Source: Teratosphaeria epicoccoides
Taxonomy: Eukaryota > Ascomycota > Dothideomycetes > Mycosphaerellales > Teratosphaeriaceae
Length of the DNA: 64,000 nucleotides
Assembly: GCA_021401465.1 (NCBI GenBank)
Contig: JADDMT010000017.1
Location: forward strand, 1-64,000
Direction: 5' to 3'
Part shown: positions 10,192 to 19,947 of the stretch, piece after piece
Layout: each line of letters starts with the position of its first letter
How positions within the stretch are numbered: the first letter of the stretch is position 1
Position numbers and translations under genes: made by a program
The notes under the pieces: generated by a model
Database searches by the model: none
Seen by the model: only the letters and a program-made list of their open reading frames with translations
Told to the model about the DNA's origin: nothing

Positions 10192-11070
10192 CTACTTCGT
10201 GTCGACCTCGACCTCGCTCTGTCCATGCTGAGATAACGCCACGCGCTTATCCACCTCCCCATTCTCCAGTCCAAAGTAGACAGCCACCGGCTTCTGTCCG
10301 CCCTGCCGCCCCGCCGCCTGCGCCTCGATGCCATTGACACCAAAGAACAGGCCGACCTCCAATACCCCATTAATCTCCTTGATCGCCTTGGCCAACGTCT
10401 TAACATCCCACACTCCGCCCTTTCCCGACCCATCCTTTCCCGCCTTCAAATCCGCCTCCGTCAAAAGCTGCTTGAACGGCGCATCAATAATATAAAAACT
10501 CTGGTCCGTCTGTATCGGTCCCGTCTTCGCCAGACTATGCTCTCTCAGCTTGGCGCCCTCGCTTCCTAGTAACCGCAATTCCCTCAGCACACTCGCGTGC
10601 GCGATGGGGGCGACCTCGATTGGTATGCTCGGCCAATTCGTGAGTAACCGTTTCTGGTTCTTCCTGTAGTCCGCGATACACACGAATTGCTTCGCTCGGC
10701 AGGCCACGAGCTTCTCTTGAAACAAGCAAGCGCCCCCGCCTTTTATGCAGTTCAGTTCCTCGTCCACTTCGTCTGCGCCGTCGAATGCGACGTCCAGCAT
10801 CGTGGTCCCGGGCACGGAGTCGAATGCGAGGGGGAGGAGCCCGGCTTCTTCGATGACTTTGCGGGAGGTCCAACCTGTGGGCACGAACCAGTTCATGTGG
10901 TTGGGGGGTGGCGGATGCGTGGCTAGGTGTTGTTTTATGGCTTCGACGCCGTAGACGATGGTACTGCCGGAGCCGATGCCGACGAAACGCATGGAGGAGT
11001 CGAAGTGCTCGGCGACGGCGCGGAAGGCGGCTTTGCGCTTGGCGGATTCGATTTTGTCGAGGTCGGGCAT
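10192..11070 (-). CDS. RKI1: Ribose-5-phosphate isomerase A
   Basis: A single-exon 292-residue protein that interconverts ribose-5-phosphate and ribulose-5-phosphate in the non-oxidative pentose phosphate pathway, in the cytosol. Family motifs in order are GIGSGSTIVYGVEAI (phosphate and substrate loop, near residue 32), VPTGWTSRKVI, the catalytic segment DGADEVDEELNCIKGGGAC followed by FQEKLVA, and a C-terminal VGLFFGVNG. The length fits fungal RpiA. The canonical phenylalanine of VPTGFQS is Trp here, a mild divergence. It converges on CDC5 and is divergent from ULA1 across 616 bp. Confidence 0.96.
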   Translation of the reverse strand: MPDLDKIESAKRKAAFRAVAEHFDSSMRFVGIGSGSTIVYGVEAIKQHLATHPPPPNHMNWFVPTGWTSRKVIEEAGLLPLAFDSVPGTTMLDVAFDGADEVDEELNCIKGGGACLFQEKLVACRAKQFVCIADYRKNQKRLLTNWPSIPIEVAPIAHASVLRELRLLGSEGAKLREHSLAKTGPIQTDQSFYIIDAPFKQLLTEADLKAGKDGSGKGGVWDVKTLAKAIKEINGVLEVGLFFGVNGIEAQAAGRQGGQKPVAVYFGLENGEVDKRVALSQHGQSEVEVDTK

Positions 11071-11686
11071 GGTGAGGGTGGGACGCCGGGGAGCTGTAGT
11101 GTGTCGGATGGTTGAGATGGGATGGTAGTGGGCAAGGGGAAGGTTTGCGTGCGAGAGAAGGCGGGCCTGGGGCCAGTAGATAATCTGAGACGGGATGTGC
11201 TGAACTGTGGTAAGCCTGCAAAGTAATGGGTAAGAGCTCAGTCAATAATTTGAAGCGGGCGAGTTTGATCTCAGTGATGCCATCAAGCAAACGATTGACA
11301 GGGGAATCAAGCTTTGACGCCTGGTCGATTCATTGATCAAGCAGTCATCATTTGATTGACGGGTGGAGTCACTGTACCCTCTGATTTGCTTCGCTTACGA
11401 AGGGCTTGGGCTGGGACTGCTGTCTATCAGTTTGGTTCGCCAGTTTCAGACTCACATTTGAACATTTAATGCCTGAGATCGGTAATAAGGCAGCAAATGC
11501 GATCTTGTTCTTGGGCATGGCAGGTGGGCATGGTGGGGTCTTTGGAGGGGCTGTTGAGCGCGCTCAAAAGAATTAAACCAGATCCCTGCAGCAGCTCCGT
11601 CATACTTCCAGGCACCACCTGCAAACGCGTTTCTCGAACATCAACTTTACGTTGTCGCCAAGGTCATCCCGGTGAACGCCACAGAC
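11071..11686. promoter_or_regulatory. Divergent promoter RKI1/ULA1
   Basis: This 616-bp gap lies between outward-reading start codons. It includes one cluster (about 11283-11365) of the dispersed intergenic motif related to CAAGCAGTCA and TTGATTGAC that recurs elsewhere in the window. No other element was recognised. Confidence 0.45.
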
Positions 11687-13429
11687 ATGTCCAGTTCGCA
11701 TTCCGGAGAGGTGCCTCCGCCGCTCCAGGACATTCCGACGGCGAAGGAGAAGAAGTACGATCGTCAGCTCCGTCTGTGGGGAGCTCAAGGGCAGGTCGCG
11801 TTGGAGGAGACGCATATCCTGCTCATCAATAACGGACCGGGGGTGGCGGGCGTGGAAACCTTGAAGAATCTGGTTCTCCCAGGCATCGGACAATTCAGCA
11901 TACTTGACTCAGCTGTCGTGAGCGAAGCAGATCTTGGCGTCAACTTTTTCCTAGAGGACGAGAGCGTCGGCAAGTTCAGGGCGGAGGAGACAGTGAGGTT
12001 ACTGCAGGAGCTGAATCCAGGCGTGCAAGGGCATGCCATCACCGAGCCGCTTGAGACCTTTATCGCGAACGACAAGGCACTCGCACCATACAGCTTGCTT
12101 CTTGCAGCAGCTCCAATCACCCCATCCATGTTGGCTCAGATTCAACAGCACGCGCGGAAGTTACAGATACCCACATTCTACATTCACTCCATCGGCTACT
12201 TCTCCGCGTTCTCTGTTCAGCTCCCGCCAGCATTCCCGATCGTCGACACGCATCCCGATCCCGATGCCATCACCGATCTCAGACTACTCACACCATGGCC
12301 GGCGCTGTCAGACTTTGCGAAAGAGAAGATGCAAGGTTTCGGTACAGAGGTGATGGGCGCACATGAAAAGGCACACATACCGTGGTTAGCATTACTGCTC
12401 CACTATCTTGAAATTTGGAGGCAGCAGCACAACGGGAAGGTGCCAGACACATTCAAAGAAAAGAGGGAGTTCCGTGAGCTTGTGAGATCAGGCGATCCCA
12501 ACGAGGAGAACTTCGATGAGGCATATGCAGCGGTACTCAAAACCATCAATCCATCTGGCAAGCCATCGGGGAAGGTTCGGGACATCCTTTCGGCGTCTGA
12601 GGCTCAGAATCTCACACCAGAGTCTCCCGCCTTCTGGGTTATAGCGCAGGCCATCGCTCAGTTCGTGCACCAGCATGGCGAGCTGCCGCTGCCAGGTGCC
12701 GTCCCAGACATGAAGGCAGTATCAGCAGACTACATCAAACTACAAAACATCTACAAGAGCAAAGCGCGAGAGGACGCTGCAGAGGTCCTGGCGACGGTAC
12801 GGCAACTCGAGAAGTCCACCGGCCGACCGCCAAAGCCTGTCATCCATGAGAAGGAAGTCGAGAACTTCTGCAAAGGCGCCGCACATATCCACCTCGTGCG
12901 TGGACGATCATTGCAGGTCGTCGAGCTAGGCAAGCTAGTCACATTCGGCGACCGCGCGAAGGATTTGGTCACGGCTCTGACCGGTCGGATGCTGCCGGGC
13001 GGGCTGCAGGAGAGCTCGATCGGACTCTACGTTGCATTTCTTGCTTGGGATGAGTATGTCGCTACTCATGGCACCTCCGCTTCTGTCAAAGGCGGCGAAG
13101 GGCTCAGAATGCCTGGCGCGATTGCAGGTAGCTATGATGCGGACGCAGAGAAGCTCACAGGCATTGCGTACAAGATCATGGATGATCTGATCAAGGAGGC
13201 GGGTACGTTCGTGGAGGATCCAGAATACACTGAGATCAAGGCAAAGGTGAACGGATATGCGGTGGAACTGGTCAGGGCCGGTGGTGGCGAACTACACAAT
13301 ATTGCTTCGCTCAGTGGCGGGCTGATCGCGCAGGAGGTGATTAAGGTGATTACAAGGCAGTACATCCCGGTGGACAATACGTGCGTGTTTGATGGTGTGG
13401 CGAGTAGGAGTCATGTTTTTCGTGTGTGA
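11687..13429 (+). CDS. ULA1: NEDD8-activating enzyme E1 regulatory subunit (APPBP1/ULA1)
   Basis: A single-exon 580-residue protein. The N-terminus has the E1 hallmark KKYDRQLRLWGAQGQ, then a Rossmann-like segment with GVETLKNLVLPGIGQFSILD and DLGVNFFLEDESVGK. The C-terminus holds a GGxxAQEVIKVITRQYIPVDN motif followed by FDGV, as in the adenylation fold of APPBP1. It lacks a catalytic cysteine domain, as expected for the regulatory half of the heterodimer; Uba3 is the partner. The role is to activate NEDD8/Rub1 for cullin neddylation. The chosen ATG lies in ACAGACATGTCCAG; the in-frame GTG five codons upstream is not used as a start. Confidence 0.96.
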   Translation: MSSSHSGEVPPPLQDIPTAKEKKYDRQLRLWGAQGQVALEETHILLINNGPGVAGVETLKNLVLPGIGQFSILDSAVVSEADLGVNFFLEDESVGKFRAEETVRLLQELNPGVQGHAITEPLETFIANDKALAPYSLLLAAAPITPSMLAQIQQHARKLQIPTFYIHSIGYFSAFSVQLPPAFPIVDTHPDPDAITDLRLLTPWPALSDFAKEKMQGFGTEVMGAHEKAHIPWLALLLHYLEIWRQQHNGKVPDTFKEKREFRELVRSGDPNEENFDEAYAAVLKTINPSGKPSGKVRDILSASEAQNLTPESPAFWVIAQAIAQFVHQHGELPLPGAVPDMKAVSADYIKLQNIYKSKAREDAAEVLATVRQLEKSTGRPPKPVIHEKEVENFCKGAAHIHLVRGRSLQVVELGKLVTFGDRAKDLVTALTGRMLPGGLQESSIGLYVAFLAWDEYVATHGTSASVKGGEGLRMPGAIAGSYDADAEKLTGIAYKIMDDLIKEAGTFVEDPEYTEIKAKVNGYAVELVRAGGGELHNIASLSGGLIAQEVIKVITRQYIPVDNTCVFDGVASRSHVFRV

Positions 13430-14072
13430 GGGGAGGGCATCATGAGGCGTGAGACGAGTGTTCAGGAAGCGTGGCGGAAAGTATGGCAGGTAAGGGCGGT
13501 TGGCTGCGGCTTAGAGCCTTGATGATGCATTTGATGGCGTTGAGGCCGCAATGAAGACAGCAGCATCATCAGGCGCTTGACGTAGTTGTCTGCTTTCTGA
13601 GGAAGTCGACAGCACGATGACACGTCTCATTGCTTCTCGACAGGGCAAAATGTTGACTTGGCCGTCAAAGGTTGGAGCTCATGTATCATCCGCTGGACTG
13701 GTCGAGGGATTGATTGTCGATCTCAGGGATCATTTGGATCATGAGCATGATTGGCTATTCACTGGATTGACTTTGCTGACTGCTTGTCGATGGGTACGTG
13801 AGGTGGTGGTCGCTCCTTCCTCAGTACCAGGCGCACGTGCATGCGGGTGGGGCATGTGCAAAGAGGCTCTTTCCTCAAAAATCTGACGCGAGTGCGGTGA
13901 ACAACAGCTGCTGTTGCCATGGCTGCAGGTGCAGACGCAGGTGCGAGTGCGTGGGTCCTTCCGTTGTGGTGCTTCCCTGTCCACGAGTGATTACTTTCTT
14001 TTCGTGCATCTCTCTCTTGTGCTTCTACAAGCTCACGCAGAAGACACCGACACCAGCCTCACGTAGCGCAAG
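13430..14072. other. Intergenic region downstream of ULA1
   Basis: These 643 bp show no family-like frame. The last 80 bases, with a CT-rich leader and CAGCCTCACGTAG, resemble the sequence before the small candidate gene at 32691. Confidence 0.4.
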
Positions 14073-14408
14073 ATGCCAGCGTTTCCGAAGCATCCAATGA
14101 CGCCAGAGTCCGGGCACCTGCCCTTGACCTTCAACACCACGTCGCCCTGCACCGCCGGCGACCGCCTTCTCCAGCGCCTGTGCTGCGGACTGCGGACCAG
14201 ATCTTCGTCGTCCTCGTCGTCTGAGACCCTGATCGCCCCGGCCGAGCCCTCGTTGACCGATGCTGGTCAGCATTTGGAAGGACACGAGTTGGCAGAGCTG
14301 GGAGATTGCAGCGACTTGGATGATTTCGACGGGTCAGACGATCGGGCGGCCCTGCTTGGGTCACGCAGCCACCGGATCGACCGTTGGACCGACGAGCTCC
14401 CCGAGTAA
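14073..14408 (+). CDS. Small hypothetical protein, Ser-rich and acidic
   Basis: A possible single-exon 111-residue protein of unknown function. It begins MPAFPKHPMTPESG and has a short CC-containing segment, a run of seven serines and an acidic stretch (LGDCSDLDDFDGSDD) near the C-terminus. There is no signal peptide or membrane helix. Support is indirect: a pyrimidine-rich leader precedes the ATG, and the ATG context (GCAAGATGC) and leader resemble those of the small frame at 32691-32942. It may be a chance open frame. Confidence 0.35.
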   Translation: MPAFPKHPMTPESGHLPLTFNTTSPCTAGDRLLQRLCCGLRTRSSSSSSSETLIAPAEPSLTDAGQHLEGHELAELGDCSDLDDFDGSDDRAALLGSRSHRIDRWTDELPE

Positions 14409-14958
14409 ATCCTCACATGAGGTGGTCTAGTTGGGAGCACCAAAACCCCAACAGTCCGGTCAGGCGGAATGACTAAACCTAATACCTGTCGCTCAAGTCG
14501 GATGAGGATAATGTCTCGACAGTCCCGCGGAATGGAGGGGAGCTAAAGAAATATCCAGGGTGCAGTACTAAAGGAGACTGAGACGCACCTCCAGGTGCCT
14601 GCTTGCAGGCCCAGCCCAGCCGAGGCATTCGGCTTTATAATGATATCTCTTCGGGAGGGCGTGGTGAAACCAACCGTCGAGCTTTGCGCGTTCGTACCCC
14701 TGGGCTTGGCAGCCCTGGTGCAGAGTAGGAACAGTGTCTCAGTCGCATCAAACATCACGACAGCGACTAGAAACAGCTCGAGACACAGCCAACACGAACA
14801 CTGGTCTTGCGCGGACGCACATCGATGATCTCCATTCCACATCATACTGTGAATCGCATTCAAAGGCAACATTCACTAGAGACTCGTGCGTCCCGACAAC
14901 CAAATCACATCGAGAGCTACGTTGATCAAGCCTCGATGGCAAGACTATCACCTTCAGC
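14409..14958. other. Start of a gene-poor block
   Basis: No supportable gene. The frames in this stretch are short and unlike proteins. Confidence 0.4.
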
Positions 14959-15616
14959 AATCGAGCTCAAATCCACGAGCTCACGCTGCGACAACCATTT
15001 CGAAGCAGTCGAGCTCACATCAACGAGCGGAACCGCGACGACAATCTTCGGAGCAACCAAGCTCTCATCAACGGGCGAAGGTTGAGACAGACACATCTGC
15101 GGCAACCGAGCTCACATCGACGAGCGAAGAACTATGTGGCCACACATACTCTGTTCGAATCTGTTACGCCATCGAGACCGTTCAAGAGTTCGCCGCCCAG
15201 CTCACCATCAAGAGCTATCAGCCCCAAAGTCAGGACACAGGCCAGATCAAGTCATCCACGACACAAGTCAGCTCTTTATGCCACTGCATAGCAAAGACTC
15301 AGCGGCGACCTCCGGGCAACGCGTTGCCGGTGTCTGCAAATTACCTGCTTCTCAAGAAGGTTTACACGAATGATCTGGGCCGCCCTTGTCTTCCACCATT
15401 TCACGGACTGCGGCCAGCTCTCTTGAACGACTGCGTCAATCTACAGCAGCATCGATTCCCACACACGCCTACAGGCGCGGCTCTAGTCCCAATCAAATCA
15501 ACGTCAACGGCAATATCACGTCCGCGACTAGAATCGGCTCAGGAGTCGTCGCACTGCCCACTGACGACCTGAAGGTCGGCGACAGCCTCTGGAATATCGC
15601 CCACATCCAGCCGTAG
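14959..15616 (+). pseudogene. Decayed repeat-containing gene with a 48-bp (16-codon) repeat
   Basis: Four consecutive units start at GAGCTC-like anchors 14963, 15011, 15059 and 15108, so the spacings are 48, 48 and 49. In one frame the units read A-[IVT]-[EK]-L-x-S-T-[SG], a 16-residue repeat. The extra base in the third unit gives an in-frame stop, and the fourth unit continues in the next frame. The downstream frame to about 15616 contains SGVVALPTDDLKVGDSLWN-like sequence. The three-codon-multiple period suggests a formerly coding repeat, now broken. Family and function are not recognised, and an unrecognised intron is an alternative explanation for the shift. Confidence 0.35.
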
Positions 15617-15754
15617 CGGAGACCGGCGTTGGCCATGGTGCAATTTGTTCAACAGCCCTGATGCAATCGGCTGCGTGTGGACTCAAGACCACATCCCCAA
15701 AATTTCATGCCGCCACCATGCTTTCGATCGAGCTTCTCATTCATGAGCGAATGG

Positions 15755-16545
15755 CTGCTGATAATTGTGAGATCTGATCAGCAAGCTGCACGAAGTATTT
15801 GCAAGTTTTACCGATATGGCAGCTCGCGAGCTATGCCAGAAGGAGTTTGATCGGAGTGAGATTTGATCAACACCCCACCGGTCATCAGTCTCAGTTGGCA
15901 CTAGAAGGAAGCATTTTTTAGCACCCAGCAATGACAGTCTTCTAATAATCAAGAGTGACCCAGCAACGGAAACAAGTTCCGCCAAGCCAGCAGAAACTGC
16001 ACCTCGCTTGCGGTACTGGTTCGTGAGGCAAATGCTGGCGGATCATGGTTGAGGTCTGATCAGCCGCGTGGAAACGGCCCCCGTCGTCCGCTGTCTCGCG
16101 CCCAGTTAGCAGAGAGTGGTCTGATCACTGTGAGGTGTGATCAGCCACAAGAGCGTTCTTGCCAACTCAGCCGAAAACCGCGTCGCGCATTCATTATTGG
16201 CGTCTTTACTGGTGCTCGAGACAACGGTCCTTCTGCTCATGTACCGGCGACTGAGTCACGCACTAAGCGTACTTCCCTTGGGTGGACCTGAAGGCGGATG
16301 TTGGCCGATCATCGTGAGGTTTGATCAGCCACAAGAGCTCTCTCACTGACCCATCCGGACCGCGATCCACACTGCTTCTAGGTCTCTTGCTGCTGGTCCA
16401 CCAGACGAAAGACCCAATCATTGCAAGGTCTGATCGGCCACGAGACAAGTTGGCCAATTTGCCGGACGGTGGACAGTGCACCATATGATAGACCGCAAAC
16501 GCAAGCGGTCCGATCATGGCAAGGTCTGATCTGGCCAGGTAGCGC
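15755..16545. repeat. Degenerate tandem repeat, period about 94 bp
   Basis: A conserved core resembling GATCATGGTGAGGTCTGATCAGCCACAAG recurs with its TGATCA/TGATCG/TGATCT element at 15775, 15864, 16058, 16138, 16322, 16431 and 16527. That is 752 bp for eight periods, about 94 bp each, with two weak or missing copies near 15955 and 16230. The sequences between cores are also loosely similar. The copies are too diverged to be recent. No open frame is maintained across them. Confidence 0.7.
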
Positions 16546-18929
16546 ATATACTATGCTGAGACAAGCCTACACCGTGCTGACGAGAGTCACGAGCAATGCG
16601 TGCATCAAGAGGTTCCGCTCTCACAGACTGGTATCGATCGGCTGTCGGACCTCTGCGCTCGTTGGTCCCTGCATGTCTCGTCGGAAGTTTAGTTGGCGAA
16701 AGCAGCGCCAGATGTCAATCCGGCCCGATCAGTCGATCGTGCCCGAGGGGCCGGAGGTGAACAAGCAGCCCCGCCACAAACTGAGCCCTGCTCACCCAGT
16801 ATTCCAAGCAGAACAGGCAGAATCGTGATGGTCCACGCCGGTCTCTGGCTGTCAGCCGCACAAGTAGAGGCTTCTCTCGTTTTCTGCCGGCGCAGAGCAG
16901 ACACGGACGTTGTATCCACGATATCAAGAACAAAATTCTGCGACAACTGGGCGAATGCAGCCAACAGTCGTGGTCGATTGAGGTCACACGCACGGCGCCC
17001 CTTTCCACAACAGGTGATGTCACATTCGACCACTGTATCGATGCAGAAGCACGCACCGCCACGGGCAGCAAATGATCCTTGCAGGAGCACCCACAGGGAC
17101 TTAGGAGCTCGGCGCTTGATGGATCACTGTATGGACCTGAGCCAAGCTTGACACGCCCACGAAGCCATTTCAGACCAAGTCTGACTTGAACGTTGCCTTC
17201 GAATTCAGTCCATGACGTGGAATGATGCGACAGCTTTGAGGAGGGCCGCAAGCCGATGTGCCAGATGTTCCTTCAATACTTCAGCGAGCCGCAGTCCATG
17301 GACCCAAGGATCATCGTATCGGACTGAGCGCGTGGAACCATCGATGGAACCATGATACTCGTAACCTGGACATGAAGGACTGGATCTCCACCACTCAATG
17401 TGCCGCTCACAACAGTGCTGGCTGACCGCAGATTGCGACCTGGGCTATTCGAGTGAGAGCTTAGCGTGCTCACTGGTCCGCTATACCCTGCCAACCGGAC
17501 CAGCCCTAGCTTTGCTGCCACATATCATACGCTGGAACTACGCCGCATGTCAACGGAGTAGACGGCTGTTGACTATTTGGCCCCTGCTGTCACAGGGCCA
17601 TGAACACCTTACATGACAGGCGCGGTCGCTCACCATTGGAAGTTGATCATACGCCAGTACGTTCTGTCGAATCAGGCATCGATGCGGCGAATGTATTCTA
17701 AGATCAATGCCTGCAGCTAGGCGGAGGTGCCGCCCTTCGGCGACAGAATGCTCGGCACACAGCTGACTTGAGGGTTCAAGGCGGCGAACATCTGCTTCTG
17801 TCTACGTCTCTATGCGATGTATCCAAGAAGACAAGAAAGGCAGCCTTGCAATTTTGAGCTGAAGTGCAGATGTTGACGTGCTCTGAATAATATTGCTGCA
17901 TGCTGGAACGCAATCTTGGGCAGTCGAACATCGTCACTATCATGGACAACCCAACCATGGCCTTCGCATCTTCACGTTGGCCAAAAGTCGCAAAGGCCAG
18001 GCAGCAGTCCTGAAGTCTTCATACAAGTCTGCAACAGGATCTTGGTCTATGGTACACACGCTTAGTGGTCAGTTGTGCCTGTCGAACCCTGCGGCCTTTC
18101 GATGCACCCGGTCTATGCACACCCAGTGGTGCCCAAACCGTCCGACATCTGCCATCGCTCATGGTCTGAAGCTCATGCTGAGCCCAAAGCGTCTTGAGCA
18201 AACTGCCGGGACTGATGTCGCTGTTTGGAAACCGTGCCTTCAGTCCCAGGTCAACTATCCGGCAGCTTCAACTGCATGGCGGCTACCATCTGCCCAGTCT
18301 GGCTGTCGCAATGCTTGATGCACACATACCAACGCAATCTGGAGGCATCAATTTCGGTATTTTGTCACAAAAGACCAATACAGAGTACGACAGAACTTTC
18401 GCGGCAGAGAGCGTCTGGGCAAGTCGAAACTCTTGCAATGATTTTTGCGCAGTTGATAAGCTTGTCAGAGAAGAACTCTTTGGGACAGTAAACCTGCGTG
18501 ATCAAATTGGCACTGTCACTCTCAATCTCATGCATAACAAGGCTCCCATGCGACTAGAAGATGACCGATGGAGGAGATCATGCGACTTGATCGGAAGTGG
18601 GCTGTTGAGCCTCACCAGTCACAGGACTCTGTGGGAGGGGAGGAGACCCTTGACCGACTCTTCTAGGCAAGAAGTTCTTCCATAAGAGGCATCGTGTCGG
18701 TGCTCAGGAGTCAGGCAACATCGTGACGGCTGCATACTTGGGAGTGATCGGGTCCGGAGCTGGCCGGCCACGGCAATTGTCGATCACCGTGAAACCTTGT
18801 CAGGATGGCGAGCGCATTCTCGCCGTCGACGGCGACTGGTTACGATCCACCGGCGGTTCTCGCAGATACCGCTCCGCGTGCTGCACTGTTCCCACTGATC
18901 CCCAACGATTCTTACCTACTCCCCAAGGA
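16546..18929. other. Gene-poor stretch, no supportable gene
   Basis: About 2.4 kb with only scattered short frames. The longest, 16693-17151 and 18194-18685 on the plus strand and 16715-17251 on the minus strand, have random-looking composition and no motif I recognise. Confidence 0.4.
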
Positions 18930-19155
18930 TGGACTATGGTGACAACGGCAACACCGGCGATGAGCAACGTGACGACAACGACCCTGCCGCAGATCCGCCC
19001 ACCACTTTCAGCGACGTCAACCACGAAGTCGTGAGCCGTACCAACAACGATGCCGCGTCAACATTCCACTAAGCGGCAGCGGCGTTGTCCTACCGGCTGA
19101 TCAAGCACCCACACACGCCCGACCAGAAGATCTGAAAGTGGAAACTAGAAGGCAC
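18930..19155 (+). pseudogene. Fragment related to the decayed gene at 15.4-15.6 kb
   Basis: A 47-codon acidic frame starts ATGGACTATGGTGAC and is Asp/Asn-rich. It stops at a TAA. In the next frame it is followed by sequence encoding SGSGVVLPAD, then PEDLKVE. The latter closely resembles SGVVALPTDD and DLKVGD at about 15540-15580. The shared block suggests two copies of the same ancestral gene, both disrupted. No function is known. Confidence 0.3.
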
Positions 19156-19571
19156 TGTTCGTGATCGCGATACGACGAAATCTAGGAGAGGCAGCCGGGA
19201 GCCACCATGGTCTGGACCGCGCCAAGTCGAGCCACAGCACAGTCCGCCCCCAGGAAGCTGGTGCCTCTTTCCCTGGTCCTAATACGCACTTCCAACGCGG
19301 CGTCAGGAGGGGTTCACCTTCGCAGGGCTGCCATGCGCGATTTCGTTTGGCGATCAGCCCAAATTGCCGGCGTGTCTTGGATGTCCATCAGCAAAGATAT
19401 ACGCGCATGCCTGAAATTGCTCAAAACGGCTACAGCAGGCGTTTCGCATCACAATCGAGCTTTGTTCACACAAAAGGCTTCTTTACAGAACTGTTCGCGA
19501 TGATTGAGAAACTGGGTTAAAGCGGCAAGTGTCACTTCCTGCCGCTCGCGCGAGTCATATTCTGATATGCG

Positions 19572-19947
19572 CAGGAGATGGGACCACGGGCTCTGCAGAA
19601 GGTAGATTGGGCTTATAGCATGGCATGGCTGGCGGACGTGGTTCAGGAGAGGGTTATGAACTTGCAAGGTAAAGGTTTGGAAGACGAGGATTACAGCGCT
19701 AACAAAGCATTACATTGACTTTGCAGCTCGGAACGGTGGGCTGAGATATGTCGCGGCGGCTGAGAAGGTCGCTTGGACAGTGGGACGGATTAGATGGAAG
19801 TATTGCGCGGGACATGGGACGAATTTCCAAACAGATATCAGAGCGGGGTGCAAGGTGCTCAACAGAAACTCGGGGTGGATGAGATTGCCAGGAAGACGCG
19901 CAGAAGGGGAACTCGCTGCGTTGCGGTACTGGGCGTGTACATGGTAG
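19572..19947 (+). CDS. 3' part of a spliced hypothetical gene
   Basis: Two exons fit well. The first, about 19575-19668, follows a possible acceptor GCGCAG and reads EMGPRALQKVDWAYSMAWLAD onward. The second, 19727-19947, ends with a TAG. The 58-nt intron has GTAAAG, GCTAAC and TTGCAG in the correct spacing, and the frame is kept across it. The second exon encodes a basic, Trp-containing C-terminus (AEKVAWTVGRIRWKYCAGHG and about 45 more residues). The upstream exons could not be resolved, so the gene start is unknown and a truncated remnant is possible. No family is recognised. Confidence 0.35.

Noticed and set aside
10535..11290. 251-codon minus-strand frame overlapping RKI1
   Set aside because: It is a shadow of RKI1 in another frame, with Arg/Pro/His-rich composition.
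14886..15572. A single 228-residue gene across the 48-bp repeats
   Set aside because: It has no ATG at its start, and its frame is not the one in which the repeats read as a consistent 16-residue unit. I favour a disrupted gene.
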